A DNA stretch of 32,418 bases, taken from NCBI GenBank assembly GCA_027071315.1, contig JALSUP010000077.1, positions 1-32,418 of the forward strand, read 5' to 3'. The position numbers and the translations under genes are program-made. Shown piece by piece: positions 8,104 to 16,077 of this stretch. This DNA comes from Sulfurovum sp. (lineage in GTDB: Bacteria > Campylobacterota > Campylobacteria > Campylobacterales > Sulfurovaceae). The notes beneath the pieces were generated by a model, which was not told where the DNA came from, ran no database searches, and saw nothing but the letters and a program-made list of their open reading frames with translations. The stretch's first letter is position 1. Every line of letters starts with the position of its first letter.

Positions 8104-8772
8104 ATGAAAGCACATAAAATACTGTTGGTTGAAGACGATGAAACAGCCTCAGAGATGATCTATTATTTTTTACAGGAATGCCATTTTAACGTGACACCTG
8201 TTTTTACAGTAACTGACGGTATTTCGCAACTCAATACCAATTACTTCGATCTGCTTATTCTCGACATAAACCTGCCTGACTTCAATGGTTTTGAGATCTT
8301 GAAAAACATCAAGAACCGCATTGCATTGCCCGTTATTGTCACCAGTGCTTATAGCGATAGAAAATCAAAATTAACGGCCTTCAAATATGGAGCAAGTGAT
8401 TATATGGTCAAACCGCTGGACCTTGAAGAGCTGGAGGCAAGGATCTGGGTACAGCTTGGCAGGCACAGTGCCATAAGAACAGAAGACCAACAGCCACTCT
8501 TTAAACTTCAGAACAGGATGGTATTGTTTAAAGGAAATGTTCTTGATCTGAGCACTATAGAATTCGAGATCCTGTCTCAACTAATCCAAAATGCAAATAC
8601 CGTCTTGGGCAGGGATACGTTGGTAGGGGCACTTTCTTCAATAAGCTCGCACCGTTCTCTCGACAACCACATCAAGAATATACGTAAAAAGATCGGTGAT
8701 AACGGGAAAAAGGCGACATACCTCAAAACTGTATATGGCGTAGGATACAAATTACATACACATATATTTTAG
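8104..8772 (+). CDS. OmpR/PhoB-family response regulator
   Basis: A 222-residue two-component regulator. The receiver domain spans residues 1-118 with the acidic pair in VEDDE, phosphoacceptor Asp54 in LLILDINLPDFNG, the switch Thr/Ser near 80 (VTSAY) and Lys103 in MVKPLD. The C-terminal winged helix (about 128-220) shows the family pattern LSTIEFEILSQLI, then RDTLVGAL, then SLDNHIKNIRKKIG and YLKTVYGVGYKL. It should bind DNA as a phosphorylated dimer. It is divergent from the MASE1 kinase operon, whose promoter contains repeated boxes, which suggests that it may control that operon and itself. No cognate kinase is adjacent on its own strand. Confidence 0.92.
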   Translation: MKAHKILLVEDDETASEMIYYFLQECHFNVTPVFTVTDGISQLNTNYFDLLILDINLPDFNGFEILKNIKNRIALPVIVTSAYSDRKSKLTAFKYGASDYMVKPLDLEELEARIWVQLGRHSAIRTEDQQPLFKLQNRMVLFKGNVLDLSTIEFEILSQLIQNANTVLGRDTLVGALSSISSHRSLDNHIKNIRKKIGDNGKKATYLKTVYGVGYKLHTHIF

Positions 8773-8791
8773 ATATCTACACCATATTTAC

Positions 8792-8829
8792 TTTTGATTG
8801 ATGAAAACAATATATACTTGCAATCAAAA
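8792..8829 (+). promoter_or_regulatory. Inverted repeat around the htpX -10 box
   Basis: A perfect 9-bp inverted repeat, TTTTGATTG at 8792-8800 and CAATCAAAA at 8821-8829, flanks a TATACT -10 candidate at 8813-8818 just upstream of htpX. The arms are 20 bases apart, about two helical turns (arm centres 29 bp apart). It could be an operator for a dimeric regulator of htpX, or a weak terminator for the regulator gene before it. It does not match the CIRCE heat-shock element. Confidence 0.4.
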
Positions 8830-8843
8830 ACAGAGGATCTGAT

Positions 8844-9674
8844 ATGGAACAATTCAAAACCTATGCCCTCATGACAGGACTCACTTTACTTTTTATCTGG
8901 TTTGGCGGTATGATCGCCGGACAGACTGGGATGGTGATTGCTTTTGTTGCTGCGGCAGGGATGAACTTTTATGCCTACTACTACAGTGACCAGCAGGTAC
9001 TGAAGCATTATGATGCTCACCCCGTTGACAGAAACCATGCCACAGGACTGTATGAAATCGTAGAGAGATTGACACAGCGTGCCAACCTGCCGATGCCGGC
9101 ACTTTACATTATTCCCGAAGCACAACCCAATGCTTTTGCTACGGGTCGAGACTATGAACATGCTGCCGTGGCAGTCACTGAGGGCTTGCTTGACCTGCTG
9201 ACACCTGAAGAGATAGAAGCGGTCATTGCCCATGAACTGAGTCACATCAAACACTACGACATGCTCATCGGTACCGTGGCTGCTACCATTGCCGGAGCCA
9301 TTGCCATGCTGGCACAGTTCGGTATGTTCTTTGGTGGCGGAGACAGAGACAGACCCAACCTCTTTGTGACCCTTGCACTGATGTTCATTATGCCCCTGGT
9401 TGCCACAGTCATACAGATGACAGTGAGCCGAAACCGTGAATATATGGCTGACGAAGGCGCTGCAAAAATGACAGGACATCCGGAATGGCTACAGAGCGGT
9501 TTGGCAAAACTGGACGATTATGCCAGAGGTATCGCTATGCCTGAAGCCGATCCGCAGACAGCGCATATGTTCATCATCAACCCTTTTACCGGACATGACT
9601 TCTCCATGCAGCAGCTCTTCTCTACCCACCCGAGTACGGAGCAGAGGATCGCAAGACTGGAAGCGTTGAAATAA
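8844..9674 (+). CDS. htpX: Membrane zinc metalloprotease HtpX
   Basis: A 276-residue M48B peptidase of the inner membrane, taking part in quality control of damaged membrane proteins. The zinc site HELSH is at residues 130-134, within [14 protein letters not shown], and the third ligand is expected in the [10 protein letters not shown] segment. Two hydrophobic segments precede the domain (residues 7-25 and 28-45) and two more follow the zinc motif. The segment [10 protein letters not shown] is characteristic of HtpX. The length is close to the usual 280-290. An AGAGGA ribosome site precedes the ATG. Its immediate neighbours do not form an operon with it; regulation may work through the inverted repeat just upstream. 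Confidence 0.95.
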   Translation: MEQFKTYALMTGLTLLFIWFGGMIAGQTGMVIAFVAAAGMNFYAYYYSDQQVLKHYDAHPVDRNHATGLYEIVERLTQRANLPMPALYIIPEAQPNAFATGRDYEHAAVAVTEGLLDLLTPEEIEAVIAHELSHIKHYDMLIGTVAATIAGAIAMLAQFGMFFGGGDRDRPNLFVTLALMFIMPLVATVIQMTVSRNREYMADEGAAKMTGHPEWLQSGLAKLDDYARGIAMPEADPQTAHMFIINPFTGHDFSMQQLFSTHPSTEQRIARLEALK

Positions 9675-9745
9675 GCACAGAAAAGACGAAATAAAGTCTC
9701 AGGCTTTTTCCTCTTTTTTTCAGACATCTTTTTATCAATTTCCAC

Positions 9746-9751
9746 TATAAT
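9746..9751 (+). promoter_or_regulatory. -10 box of the malate:quinone oxidoreductase gene
   Basis: TATAAT at 9746-9751 would start transcription near 9758. The ATG at 9765 would then lie only about seven bases into the message, which supports the second ATG at 9780, preceded by GAAGG, as the true start. Confidence 0.55.
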
Positions 9752-9779
9752 TTCTCAATACACTATGAAGGCTCATGAT

Positions 9780-11303
9780 ATGGAAAACAATCACTATGAA
9801 GTGCTCATTGTCGGTGCAGGTATCTCCGGTGCCGCCCTTGCTTATGAACTGGCACGCTATACCGATGTTGAAAGCATCGCTATTTTAGAAAAATATGAGA
9901 AAGTCGCACCGCTCAATACGCAGGGGAAAGCCAACTCACAAACCATTCACTTCGGTGACATTGAGACCAACTATACCGCTTCAAAAGCATCTATCACCAA
10001 AAAGACCGCCAAAATGGTTGAAAAATACTGTCTGCAGCACAAACTGGAAAACAAGATCACCTTCTCCCACCAGAAAATGGCACTGGGTGTGGGTGACAGA
10101 GAAGTCGAATTTTTACTTGAACGTTACGAAGAGTTCAAAGAGCTTTTCCCCAACCTTCAAGTCTGGGACAAAGAACACCTTAAGACCATAGAGCCGAAAC
10201 TGGTCTTTGACGCAGACGGCAAAGAGCGTCCTGAAACCATTGTTGGTATCGGTTCACAGGGCGAATGGACCACCGTTGACTACGGAAAGATGACGGAAAA
10301 CCTCATAGAGAATGCCAAAAAAGAGGAAGGATGCGAGACTGAACTCTTCCTGAATACACAGGTCAAAGAGATAGAGAAACAGGAAGACGGTACCTTTAAA
10401 ATCACCACGACAAAAGAGACTTTCACTGCGAACTCAGTCGTGGTCAATGCCGGAGCACACTCCCTCTTCCTTGCCCATAAAATGGGCTATGGTCTGGACT
10501 ATGCCACACTTCCAATGGCAGGTTCTTTCTACATGACGAACCAGACCATGCTCAACGGAAAAGTCTACATGGTGCAAAACCCGAAACTGCCGTTTGCAGT
10601 ACTGCACGGTGACCCGGAGATTTTAGAACATGGACTTACACGTTTTGGTCCGACCGCACTGGTACTGCCGAAACTGGAAAGATTCAAACCGGGCACCTAC
10701 CTTGACTTTTGGAAGACACTGAACTTCGATGCCAACATTGTCACCATCTTCTGGGACTTGCTCAAAGACAGCGACATTAGAAACTACATCTTCAGAAACT
10801 TTCTCTTTGAGATCCCCTACTTCAACAAAAAGCTTTTTGTCAAAGATGCCAGAAAGATCGTACCTTCTTTGAGTGTAGATGATATTCACTACGCAAAAGG
10901 TTTCGGTGGTGTACGTCCGCAGGTACTGGATAAAAAAGAGAGAAAGCTCATGCTGGGTGAAGCATCCATCAACACAGGCGAAGGGGTGATCTTTAACATG
11001 ACACCTTCACCGGGTGCCACCTCCTGTCTGGGTAATGCCAAACGGGATGTCATGAACCTCTGTACTTTCCTGGGCAGATCTTTTGACAAAGAGAAGTTTG
11101 AAGAAGAGCTTGTTGAACATAACCTTCCACAGTCTGTCATTGACGAGAAACTTCAGGCTGAGTATGTCTCTGAAATTAGAGCAGAAATTCACGAACATGA
11201 AGAGAAGTATTTCCAGAATGTCAATGAAGGGCATGAACTGCCCAGCTACTGGGAAAAACCCTACTCTCCATGGAGAAACAAGCGTGACCACTGGTCTATG
11301 TAA
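9780..11303 (+). CDS. mqo: Malate:quinone oxidoreductase (FAD-dependent)
   Basis: A 507-residue FAD enzyme that oxidises malate to oxaloacetate and passes electrons to the quinone pool at the membrane face. The N-terminus holds the dinucleotide-binding fold VLIVGAGISGAALAYELA, followed by LEKYEKVA and the N-S-Q-T-I-H-F-G-D segment typical of Mqo-like proteins. No transmembrane segment is evident, as expected for a peripheral protein. A related protein serves as the membrane malate oxidase in Helicobacter and other Campylobacterota. The start was chosen at 9780 because GAAGG lies eight bases upstream; another ATG is 15 bases earlier. The next gene, rnr, begins directly after its stop (TAAATG), so the two are co-transcribed. 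A different FAD-dependent substrate cannot be excluded. Confidence 0.8.
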   Translation: MENNHYEVLIVGAGISGAALAYELARYTDVESIAILEKYEKVAPLNTQGKANSQTIHFGDIETNYTASKASITKKTAKMVEKYCLQHKLENKITFSHQKMALGVGDREVEFLLERYEEFKELFPNLQVWDKEHLKTIEPKLVFDADGKERPETIVGIGSQGEWTTVDYGKMTENLIENAKKEEGCETELFLNTQVKEIEKQEDGTFKITTTKETFTANSVVVNAGAHSLFLAHKMGYGLDYATLPMAGSFYMTNQTMLNGKVYMVQNPKLPFAVLHGDPEILEHGLTRFGPTALVLPKLERFKPGTYLDFWKTLNFDANIVTIFWDLLKDSDIRNYIFRNFLFEIPYFNKKLFVKDARKIVPSLSVDDIHYAKGFGGVRPQVLDKKERKLMLGEASINTGEGVIFNMTPSPGATSCLGNAKRDVMNLCTFLGRSFDKEKFEEELVEHNLPQSVIDEKLQAEYVSEIRAEIHEHEEKYFQNVNEGHELPSYWEKPYSPWRNKRDHWSM

Positions 11304-13271
11304 ATGAGTGCTTTTTCCATACAGCTTGTCAATGGCTGCCTTGAATCTGACATTGAACAGGAAGACAAGAACAGTTTCCAAGCCCTGCAGCAACTGGGTG
11401 CCATTGAAGAGGTGAACGGACTCTGGACGCTCAACTCTCTCTACCGTGCCGGCCGCCTTTACATTGGGAAAGACGGACGTGGCTACGTAGAGGCTGACTC
11501 CAAAGAGCAAAAAGACCTTTTGATCGAACCTGACCACTTGGGTGATGCCAAACGCGGCGACGTGGTCGTAGCCAAACGTATCATTGCCAAACGCGGACGT
11601 GCCAGCGGAAAAGTCGTACAGGTCATTACCCCGGCCCACCTCTTTACCATTGCCTACACCCACAGAGACGAGCAGGGAAACTTCTCCGTTTTGAACATCA
11701 AAACAGGAGAGCCTACCCATGCTGTTATGGAGGGAATGGACCTCAAAGCCTTCAAACTCGGTACCGTACTCAAAGTCGACATTGATACGGATGAAGTCAT
11801 GGAAGTCTTCGGACATTTGGCTGACCCGAAAGTCGATGAAAAAATTTCCCTTGCCCTCTTCAACAGAGAAGATGCCTTCCCCGAAGAGTGTCTGCAGGAT
11901 GCCCTGGCTGTTGAAAAAGAGGTCATCAGAGAAGAGCACCCTGACCGTGTTGACCTCACAGCGCTTGACTTCTGTACCATTGACCCGGTCACGGCAAAAG
12001 ATTTCGATGATGCCATCTATTTTGACCTGGAGAGCTATACACTCTACGTGGCCATTGCCGATGTTTCACACTATGTACCCTACTTCTGTAACATTGACAA
12101 AGAGGCAAAGAAACGGGGCTTTACCACTTACCTGCCGCACAAATCTTTCCCGATGCTGCCTAGAGAGTTGAGTGAAAACATTTGTTCTTTAAAACCAAAA
12201 GTGGACAGACTTGCCTTTGTGGCCAAAGTCCAACTTGACAGAGCCACGCTTAAACCCTTGAAAGAGGAGTTCTTCGAAGCCATCATCCACTCCAAACACC
12301 GTTTTAACTATGAAAACATCGACAACATACTGGAACATGGTACGGAAGGTCTGGACGGTGTGGTCATGGAGATACTCAAGTGGCTGCTTCCTCTGCAGAA
12401 GATCACCGAAAGACTGCATACCGAGAGACTGAAACACGGTTTTGATTTCCGTTCGGAAGAGACCAAACTGACCATCAATGCCGAGCATCTGCTCACTGCC
12501 ACACAGATAGAGACCGGCACCCCTTCCCACTCACTCATTGAAGAGTGTATGCTTTTAGCCAATCAGGCTTCTGCCAAACGTTTTACAGGGGAAGGTGACG
12601 GTATTTTCAGAATACACGAACCGCCACAGCTTTCACGCACAGAACAACTGCTTGCAGAACTGGCAGCCGTGGGACTGTTTGTGGAAGAGTATGAAGACTC
12701 CCCTTCCCTCATACGTGCTATTCAAAAAGAGGCAGAGAAGATGGGTCTGGCAGCAGAAGTGGACTCAATGATCATCAAGTCTCTGCGTCAGGCGAATTAC
12801 TCCGCACACAATGTCGGCCACTTCGGACTGGGCTTCAGCCACTACAGCCACTTCACATCCCCTATCAGAAGATATGCCGACCTTATTTTGCACCGTCTCA
12901 TCAAAACACAGCTGAACGATGACAAAGAGGAGATGGCGTACCTGTTGCGAAACATTGAGCCGCTCTGTGCCAGAGTTTCAGACCTGGAACGTGAAGCCAC
13001 CAAAGCAGAATGGGACTTCAGAGACCGTAAATTTGCACGCTGGGCAGACTCTCAAAAAGGAATGTTCTTCGAAGCAGAAGTCATTGAAGCCGGAGAGAGT
13101 GCCAAAGCGGTACTCCAAGGTGACATTAAAGGCGTGGTCGTACACCTCAACGGAGACAACATCATGCTCTTTGACCGCATACGCGTGATGATCACCGAAG
13201 TGAACATCGCCCAGGCGATTATCATGGCTGAACTGGTGAATAAGATTTCAAAAGAGGAAACAGAACTATGA
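11304..13271 (+). CDS. rnr: Ribonuclease R (RNase II/R family exoribonuclease)
   Basis: A 655-residue 3'-to-5' exoribonuclease that degrades structured RNA. N-terminal cold-shock-like OB folds occupy roughly residues 50-170. The RNB catalytic domain begins near 217, with the metal-binding signature DPVTAKDFDDAIYFD at 227-241, and contains the later conserved segments YADLILHRL and HFTSPIRRYADL. A shortened S1-like region ends the protein. It is smaller than the 813-residue E. coli enzyme, close to the short form of Helicobacter. The ATG abuts the stop of mqo with no clear Shine-Dalgarno, pointing to translational coupling. The order rnr-holA-rpsF-ssb-rpsR is known in Helicobacter. Confidence 0.93.
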   Translation: MSAFSIQLVNGCLESDIEQEDKNSFQALQQLGAIEEVNGLWTLNSLYRAGRLYIGKDGRGYVEADSKEQKDLLIEPDHLGDAKRGDVVVAKRIIAKRGRASGKVVQVITPAHLFTIAYTHRDEQGNFSVLNIKTGEPTHAVMEGMDLKAFKLGTVLKVDIDTDEVMEVFGHLADPKVDEKISLALFNREDAFPEECLQDALAVEKEVIREEHPDRVDLTALDFCTIDPVTAKDFDDAIYFDLESYTLYVAIADVSHYVPYFCNIDKEAKKRGFTTYLPHKSFPMLPRELSENICSLKPKVDRLAFVAKVQLDRATLKPLKEEFFEAIIHSKHRFNYENIDNILEHGTEGLDGVVMEILKWLLPLQKITERLHTERLKHGFDFRSEETKLTINAEHLLTATQIETGTPSHSLIEECMLLANQASAKRFTGEGDGIFRIHEPPQLSRTEQLLAELAAVGLFVEEYEDSPSLIRAIQKEAEKMGLAAEVDSMIIKSLRQANYSAHNVGHFGLGFSHYSHFTSPIRRYADLILHRLIKTQLNDDKEEMAYLLRNIEPLCARVSDLEREATKAEWDFRDRKFARWADSQKGMFFEAEVIEAGESAKAVLQGDIKGVVVHLNGDNIMLFDRIRVMITEVNIAQAIIMAELVNKISKEETEL

Positions 13272-13292
13272 TAAAAAAATACTCTCTCCAAT

Positions 13293-13320
13293 CACTATTC
13301 ACTATTCACTATTCACTATT
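13293..13320. repeat. Heptamer tandem repeat (CACTATT)4
   Basis: Four exact copies of CACTATT, followed by a partial fifth, lie in the 80-bp gap between rnr and holA. Heptamer repeats of this kind are prone to copy-number change by slippage. It directly precedes the hairpin that covers the holA ribosome site, so repeat number would alter the distance between rnr and that hairpin. Confidence 0.9.
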
Positions 13321-13323
13321 CAC

Positions 13324-13352
13324 TTTAAAAATCTCCCAAGGAGATTTTTAAA
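13324..13352 (+). promoter_or_regulatory. Perfect hairpin sequestering the holA ribosome-binding site
   Basis: TTTAAAAATCTCC at 13324-13336 pairs perfectly with GGAGATTTTTAAA at 13340-13352 across a 3-base loop. The holA Shine-Dalgarno AAGGAG (13338-13343) starts in the loop and runs into the 3' arm, and the A of the ATG is the last paired base. In the message the ribosome site would be closed unless the hairpin is melted. The same sequence has an A-tract and a T-tract and could also act as an intrinsic terminator for rnr. Confidence 0.6.
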
Positions 13353-14329
13353 TGTATCAAAGAGAATTTGACCAACGGCTCAAACAGGCTTTTCCGAAAG
13401 CCGTTCTTTTTTACGGGCTAGATGACTACATGATAGACCATTATATGGAAGTCTATAAAACCCAACTTGATGCCAAAGAGAGTATGTTGACACTCTATTA
13501 TGATGAGTGGGATTTTCAGCAAGCAAAGGGTTACCTCTCTCAAACTTCTCTTTTTGGGGGAACCAATCTGCTCATTGTCAAGGGCGATAAAAAAATCCCT
13601 AAAAAAGAGCTTGACCAGCTCATTGTCCTTGCCAATAAAAATGCCGACAACTATTTTCTCTATGGTTTTGATGAGAGTAAAACATCTGCAAAAAGTTTGC
13701 AAAGCTCCTTTACCGAAAAGAAAGGCGGGGTCTGGGTACGCTTTTTTGAACCAAACATTCGTGACGGCATGGCTGTCCTGCAGCAAAAAGCCATAAAGAT
13801 CGGTCTGGACATTGACCATTATGCCCTACAGCACCTCATGCTGCTACTCAACAACAACATGGCACTCTGTGTCAATGAATTGGATAAACTGGCTATTTTG
13901 GGTATGAAGGTCACGTCCAAAGACGTGGACAGACTGGTCTACTCCACCGCACCGCTGGCAACGGAACAGCTGCTCATTGACATCTTCAATAAAAAAGCGA
14001 TCACAGAAACCATTACCAAACTGCTTGACCTGGGAGAAGATGAGTTCGATCTGCTGCGTGCCACACAGTATTTTGTCAATCAGATCTTTCTTTTCCATGC
14101 TTACATTAAACTCAACGGGCATGTAGATTCAGCAGCGATCCTGGGCTACAGACTGCCCAAACAGATAGAAGAGCAGAAAGCACAACTGGCACTTAAAGTC
14201 AAGTCTGCTGCACTGCTGAAAATATTTGAACACTTGCTCGAAGGTGAACTGGAGATGAAAAAAGCACCTGCCACCCAAAGAGAAGTGTTACTTTACAGTA
14301 TGCTCATCAAAATACAGAGTTATTTGTAA
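13352..14329 (+). CDS. holA: DNA polymerase III delta subunit
   Basis: A 325-residue clamp-loader subunit that opens the beta sliding clamp. The protein starts with a run similar to known Campylobacterota HolA proteins (MYQREFDQRLKQ, then VLFYGLDDYMIDHYME) and has the AAA-like layout without a Walker A motif, as expected for delta. The segment NNMALCVNELDKLAI, near residue 170, corresponds to the conserved N-x-x-x-L-x-x-E-L-x-K-L of the family, and the C-terminus forms the all-helical collar domain (about 205-325). The identification rests on that pattern, on length and on its position behind rnr. Its ribosome site is enclosed in a perfect hairpin, so translation may be throttled. Confidence 0.88.
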   Translation: MYQREFDQRLKQAFPKAVLFYGLDDYMIDHYMEVYKTQLDAKESMLTLYYDEWDFQQAKGYLSQTSLFGGTNLLIVKGDKKIPKKELDQLIVLANKNADNYFLYGFDESKTSAKSLQSSFTEKKGGVWVRFFEPNIRDGMAVLQQKAIKIGLDIDHYALQHLMLLLNNNMALCVNELDKLAILGMKVTSKDVDRLVYSTAPLATEQLLIDIFNKKAITETITKLLDLGEDEFDLLRATQYFVNQIFLFHAYIKLNGHVDSAAILGYRLPKQIEEQKAQLALKVKSAALLKIFEHLLEGELEMKKAPATQREVLLYSMLIKIQSYL

Positions 14330-14362
14330 AAAATACATTGATATATTGATTCATTATCATTA

Positions 14363-14437
14363 ACGCGTAAGGTGGATTTATCCACCGTCAAATCCCAATT
14401 TTAACATGTGTGGCGGTGGGAAATCCCACCCTACGTG
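14363..14437 (+). repeat. Double-hairpin repeat, copy A
   Basis: About 75 bp with outer inverted ends (CGCGTAAGGTGG and CCACCCTACGTG) and two inner hairpins: GGTGGATTTATCCACC and GGTGGGAAATCCCACC. It lies between holA and the end of dsbD. Copies D (21494-21568, same orientation) and B (15882-15950, inverted) share the GGTGGATT-ATCCACC hairpin and GTCAAA linker. The structure resembles REP/BIME or MITE elements. Confidence 0.85.
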
Positions 14438-14443
14438 AAAACA

Positions 14444-15808
14444 TTACTCCGCGATCAGATCAAGCGTATCATAAAATTCAGGTGCTGCCTGATAACCGTA
14501 GAACATGGCATCTTTTATCTCTTTACCGTCTGGTCCGAGGAACACAAAGCCCGGAGGTCCAAAGACACCGAACATCTTTTTCAGTTTTTCTATCTGCTGG
14601 TCTGACTTATCACTCATATTGACAGAGAGGGCGATGTACTTCTCTTTCAGTATCTGCTGTACTTTGGGGTCTTTAAAGGTGGTTTCTCTCAAACGTTTAC
14701 AGACCGGACAGGTGTCGGTGTGGAAAAAGAGTACCATACTTTTGTCGTTATTCATGGCTTCTGCTTTTTTCATTTCAAACGCAGTCACAGAAGCAACCTC
14801 TTCAAAAGGCATTTCGCCGGAGAGCTTTGGCTTGCCCTCTCCACCCACAACTGTCACATTGGTCGTAGGTAAAGGATGGTAAATGTCCTGCTGACCATAG
14901 CCTGCACCTACCATAAGGATCGTTCCCCAGATAAGAAAGATCACGGCTACCGTTTTTTGCAGCTTCTGCCAACCGTTACTTTTAAGGTGCAATCTTTGTG
15001 TCGCACCCAGATAGACGGCAATACCAATGGCGAACATACCCCAGAGAAGCAAAGTGTTGACCAGTTCCAAGGTAGAGAATATCTCTATGGCCACAGCAAG
15101 CAGAAGAACACCAAAGAAATACTTCACTTTGTCCATCCACATCCCTGCTTTGGGAATGAGATAACCCGCGCCAAAACCAAGCAATATCAACGGTACACCC
15201 ATTCCCAATGCCAGAGCGAACATCGTCAATGCCCCAAGTGTGGCATCTGAAGTGGCAATAGCCACAGAGAGGAAGGAGATAAGCACAGGCGAGACACAGG
15301 CACCCAAAATAAGTGCGGAGATCATCCCCAAAAGAAAGACCATTCCCAGATTACCACCTTTCATACCCTGTGACTCTGCATTGAGTCTGGACTGTATAAA
15401 AGAAGGGAGTTGAATGGTAAAAAGACCGAACATTGAAAGAGCCATGACTATAAAGATAATGGTCATCGCCCCGATCGCCCAGACATTTTGGAAATAAGAC
15501 TGCAACTGTTCACCTGTTGCGCCTGCCAAAGCACCCATAATGGCATAGGTGACTGCCGTACCCAAGACATAAGAGAGAGCCAGCATCACGGCTTTCGTCT
15601 TTGTCACCTCTTCACCCTGCCCGGCAATAATACTTGAGACAATGGGTACCATGGGTAAAACACAGGGAGTAAAGGTAAGCAGTACCCCGGAGAAGAATGC
15701 GCCCACCAAAATGGCTGCGGTACTTTGTGTGGCACCGTCTGCTGCCAGTAGTAGCGTAGTGGAGAAGATGAGTGACAGTAAAAGAAAGAGAAGTCTGTTT
15801 TGCTTCAT
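14444..15808 (-). CDS. dsbD: Thiol:disulfide interchange protein DsbD (CcdA-thioredoxin form)
   Basis: A 454-residue inner-membrane protein moving electrons from cytoplasmic thioredoxin to periplasmic disulfides. After a signal-like hydrophobic start, eight predicted membrane segments include the redox pair Cys49 (FTPCVLP) and Cys171 (GACVSP). A periplasmic thioredoxin domain follows from about residue 335, with the CPVC active site at 367-370. The usual N-terminal immunoglobulin-like DsbD-alpha domain is missing, so an alternative acceptor is expected. The start is the ATG at 15808 with AAGGACG in front; the frame runs on upstream into a repeat element but has no ribosome site there. The gene opposes its neighbours and sits between holA and rpsF, flanked by repeats A and B. 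Confidence 0.92.
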   Translation of the reverse strand: MKQNRLLFLLLSLIFSTTLLLAADGATQSTAAILVGAFFSGVLLTFTPCVLPMVPIVSSIIAGQGEEVTKTKAVMLALSYVLGTAVTYAIMGALAGATGEQLQSYFQNVWAIGAMTIIFIVMALSMFGLFTIQLPSFIQSRLNAESQGMKGGNLGMVFLLGMISALILGACVSPVLISFLSVAIATSDATLGALTMFALALGMGVPLILLGFGAGYLIPKAGMWMDKVKYFFGVLLLAVAIEIFSTLELVNTLLLWGMFAIGIAVYLGATQRLHLKSNGWQKLQKTVAVIFLIWGTILMVGAGYGQQDIYHPLPTTNVTVVGGEGKPKLSGEMPFEEVASVTAFEMKKAEAMNNDKSMVLFFHTDTCPVCKRLRETTFKDPKVQQILKEKYIALSVNMSDKSDQQIEKLKKMFGVFGPPGFVFLGPDGKEIKDAMFYGYQAAPEFYDTLDLIAE

Positions 15809-15881
15809 GGGTCGTCCTTGAAAATGATATTTCCGGTATTTTACAGCAAACATCTGTAATTTCTGTGTACTCTGCATATTT

Positions 15882-15950
15882 GCGTTGGGCGGGGTTGCCT
15901 GCCAATCATCCGATATTGGGATTTGACGGTGGATGAATCCACCCTACGGG
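15882..15950 (-). repeat. Double-hairpin repeat, copy B (inverted)
   Basis: Read on the minus strand this begins CGTAGGGTGGATTCATCC, continues with ACCGTCAAATCCCAAT as in copy A, and ends with a diverged second hairpin, TTGGCAGGC to GCCCAA, before an ACGC end. It is the mirror-oriented partner of copy A, and the two flank dsbD. It also overlaps the region upstream of the dsbD start and the rpsF promoter region. Confidence 0.8.
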
Positions 15951-15987
15951 AACCTCTTATTTTTAAACAAAAACGAAGGTAAATTAC

Positions 15988-15993
15988 TATAAT
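15988..15993 (+). promoter_or_regulatory. -10 box of the rpsF-ssb-rpsR operon
   Basis: TATAAT at 15988-15993, with no clear -35, would start transcription near 16000 and leave a leader of nearly 80 nt before rpsF. The position right after repeat B gives the ribosomal operon its own promoter, separate from holA. Confidence 0.55.
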
Positions 15994-16077
15994 ATATCGC
16001 TTCCAAAATTCTTGCTCATTTTTGGACGGGTATTGCTATCCGCATTTATATGGGCTATTAAACCAAAAGGAAACAAT

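Noticed and set aside
8886-9479. A long open frame (197 codons) antisense to htpX
   Set aside because: It lies fully within the zinc-protease gene on the other strand, has low-complexity His/Ser/Cys content and no homologous pattern; htpX explains the region.
11007-11939. A 310-codon open frame antisense to mqo and rnr
   Set aside because: It spans the junction of two well-supported genes on the opposite strand and is phenylalanine/valine-rich shadow sequence without any recognisable motif.
13293-13320. CRISPR-like array
   Set aside because: Units are seven bases without spacers; it is a simple tandem repeat. No CRISPR repeat-spacer structure was found anywhere in the window.
15809-15877. 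Upstream extension of DsbD
   Set aside because: The added residues are not signal-like, and AAGGACG stands before the ATG at 15808, which begins a proper signal sequence.
16012-16077. Upstream extension of ribosomal protein S6
   Set aside because: Known S6 proteins begin near MTCYETLF, and AAAGGAAACA lies directly before that ATG.
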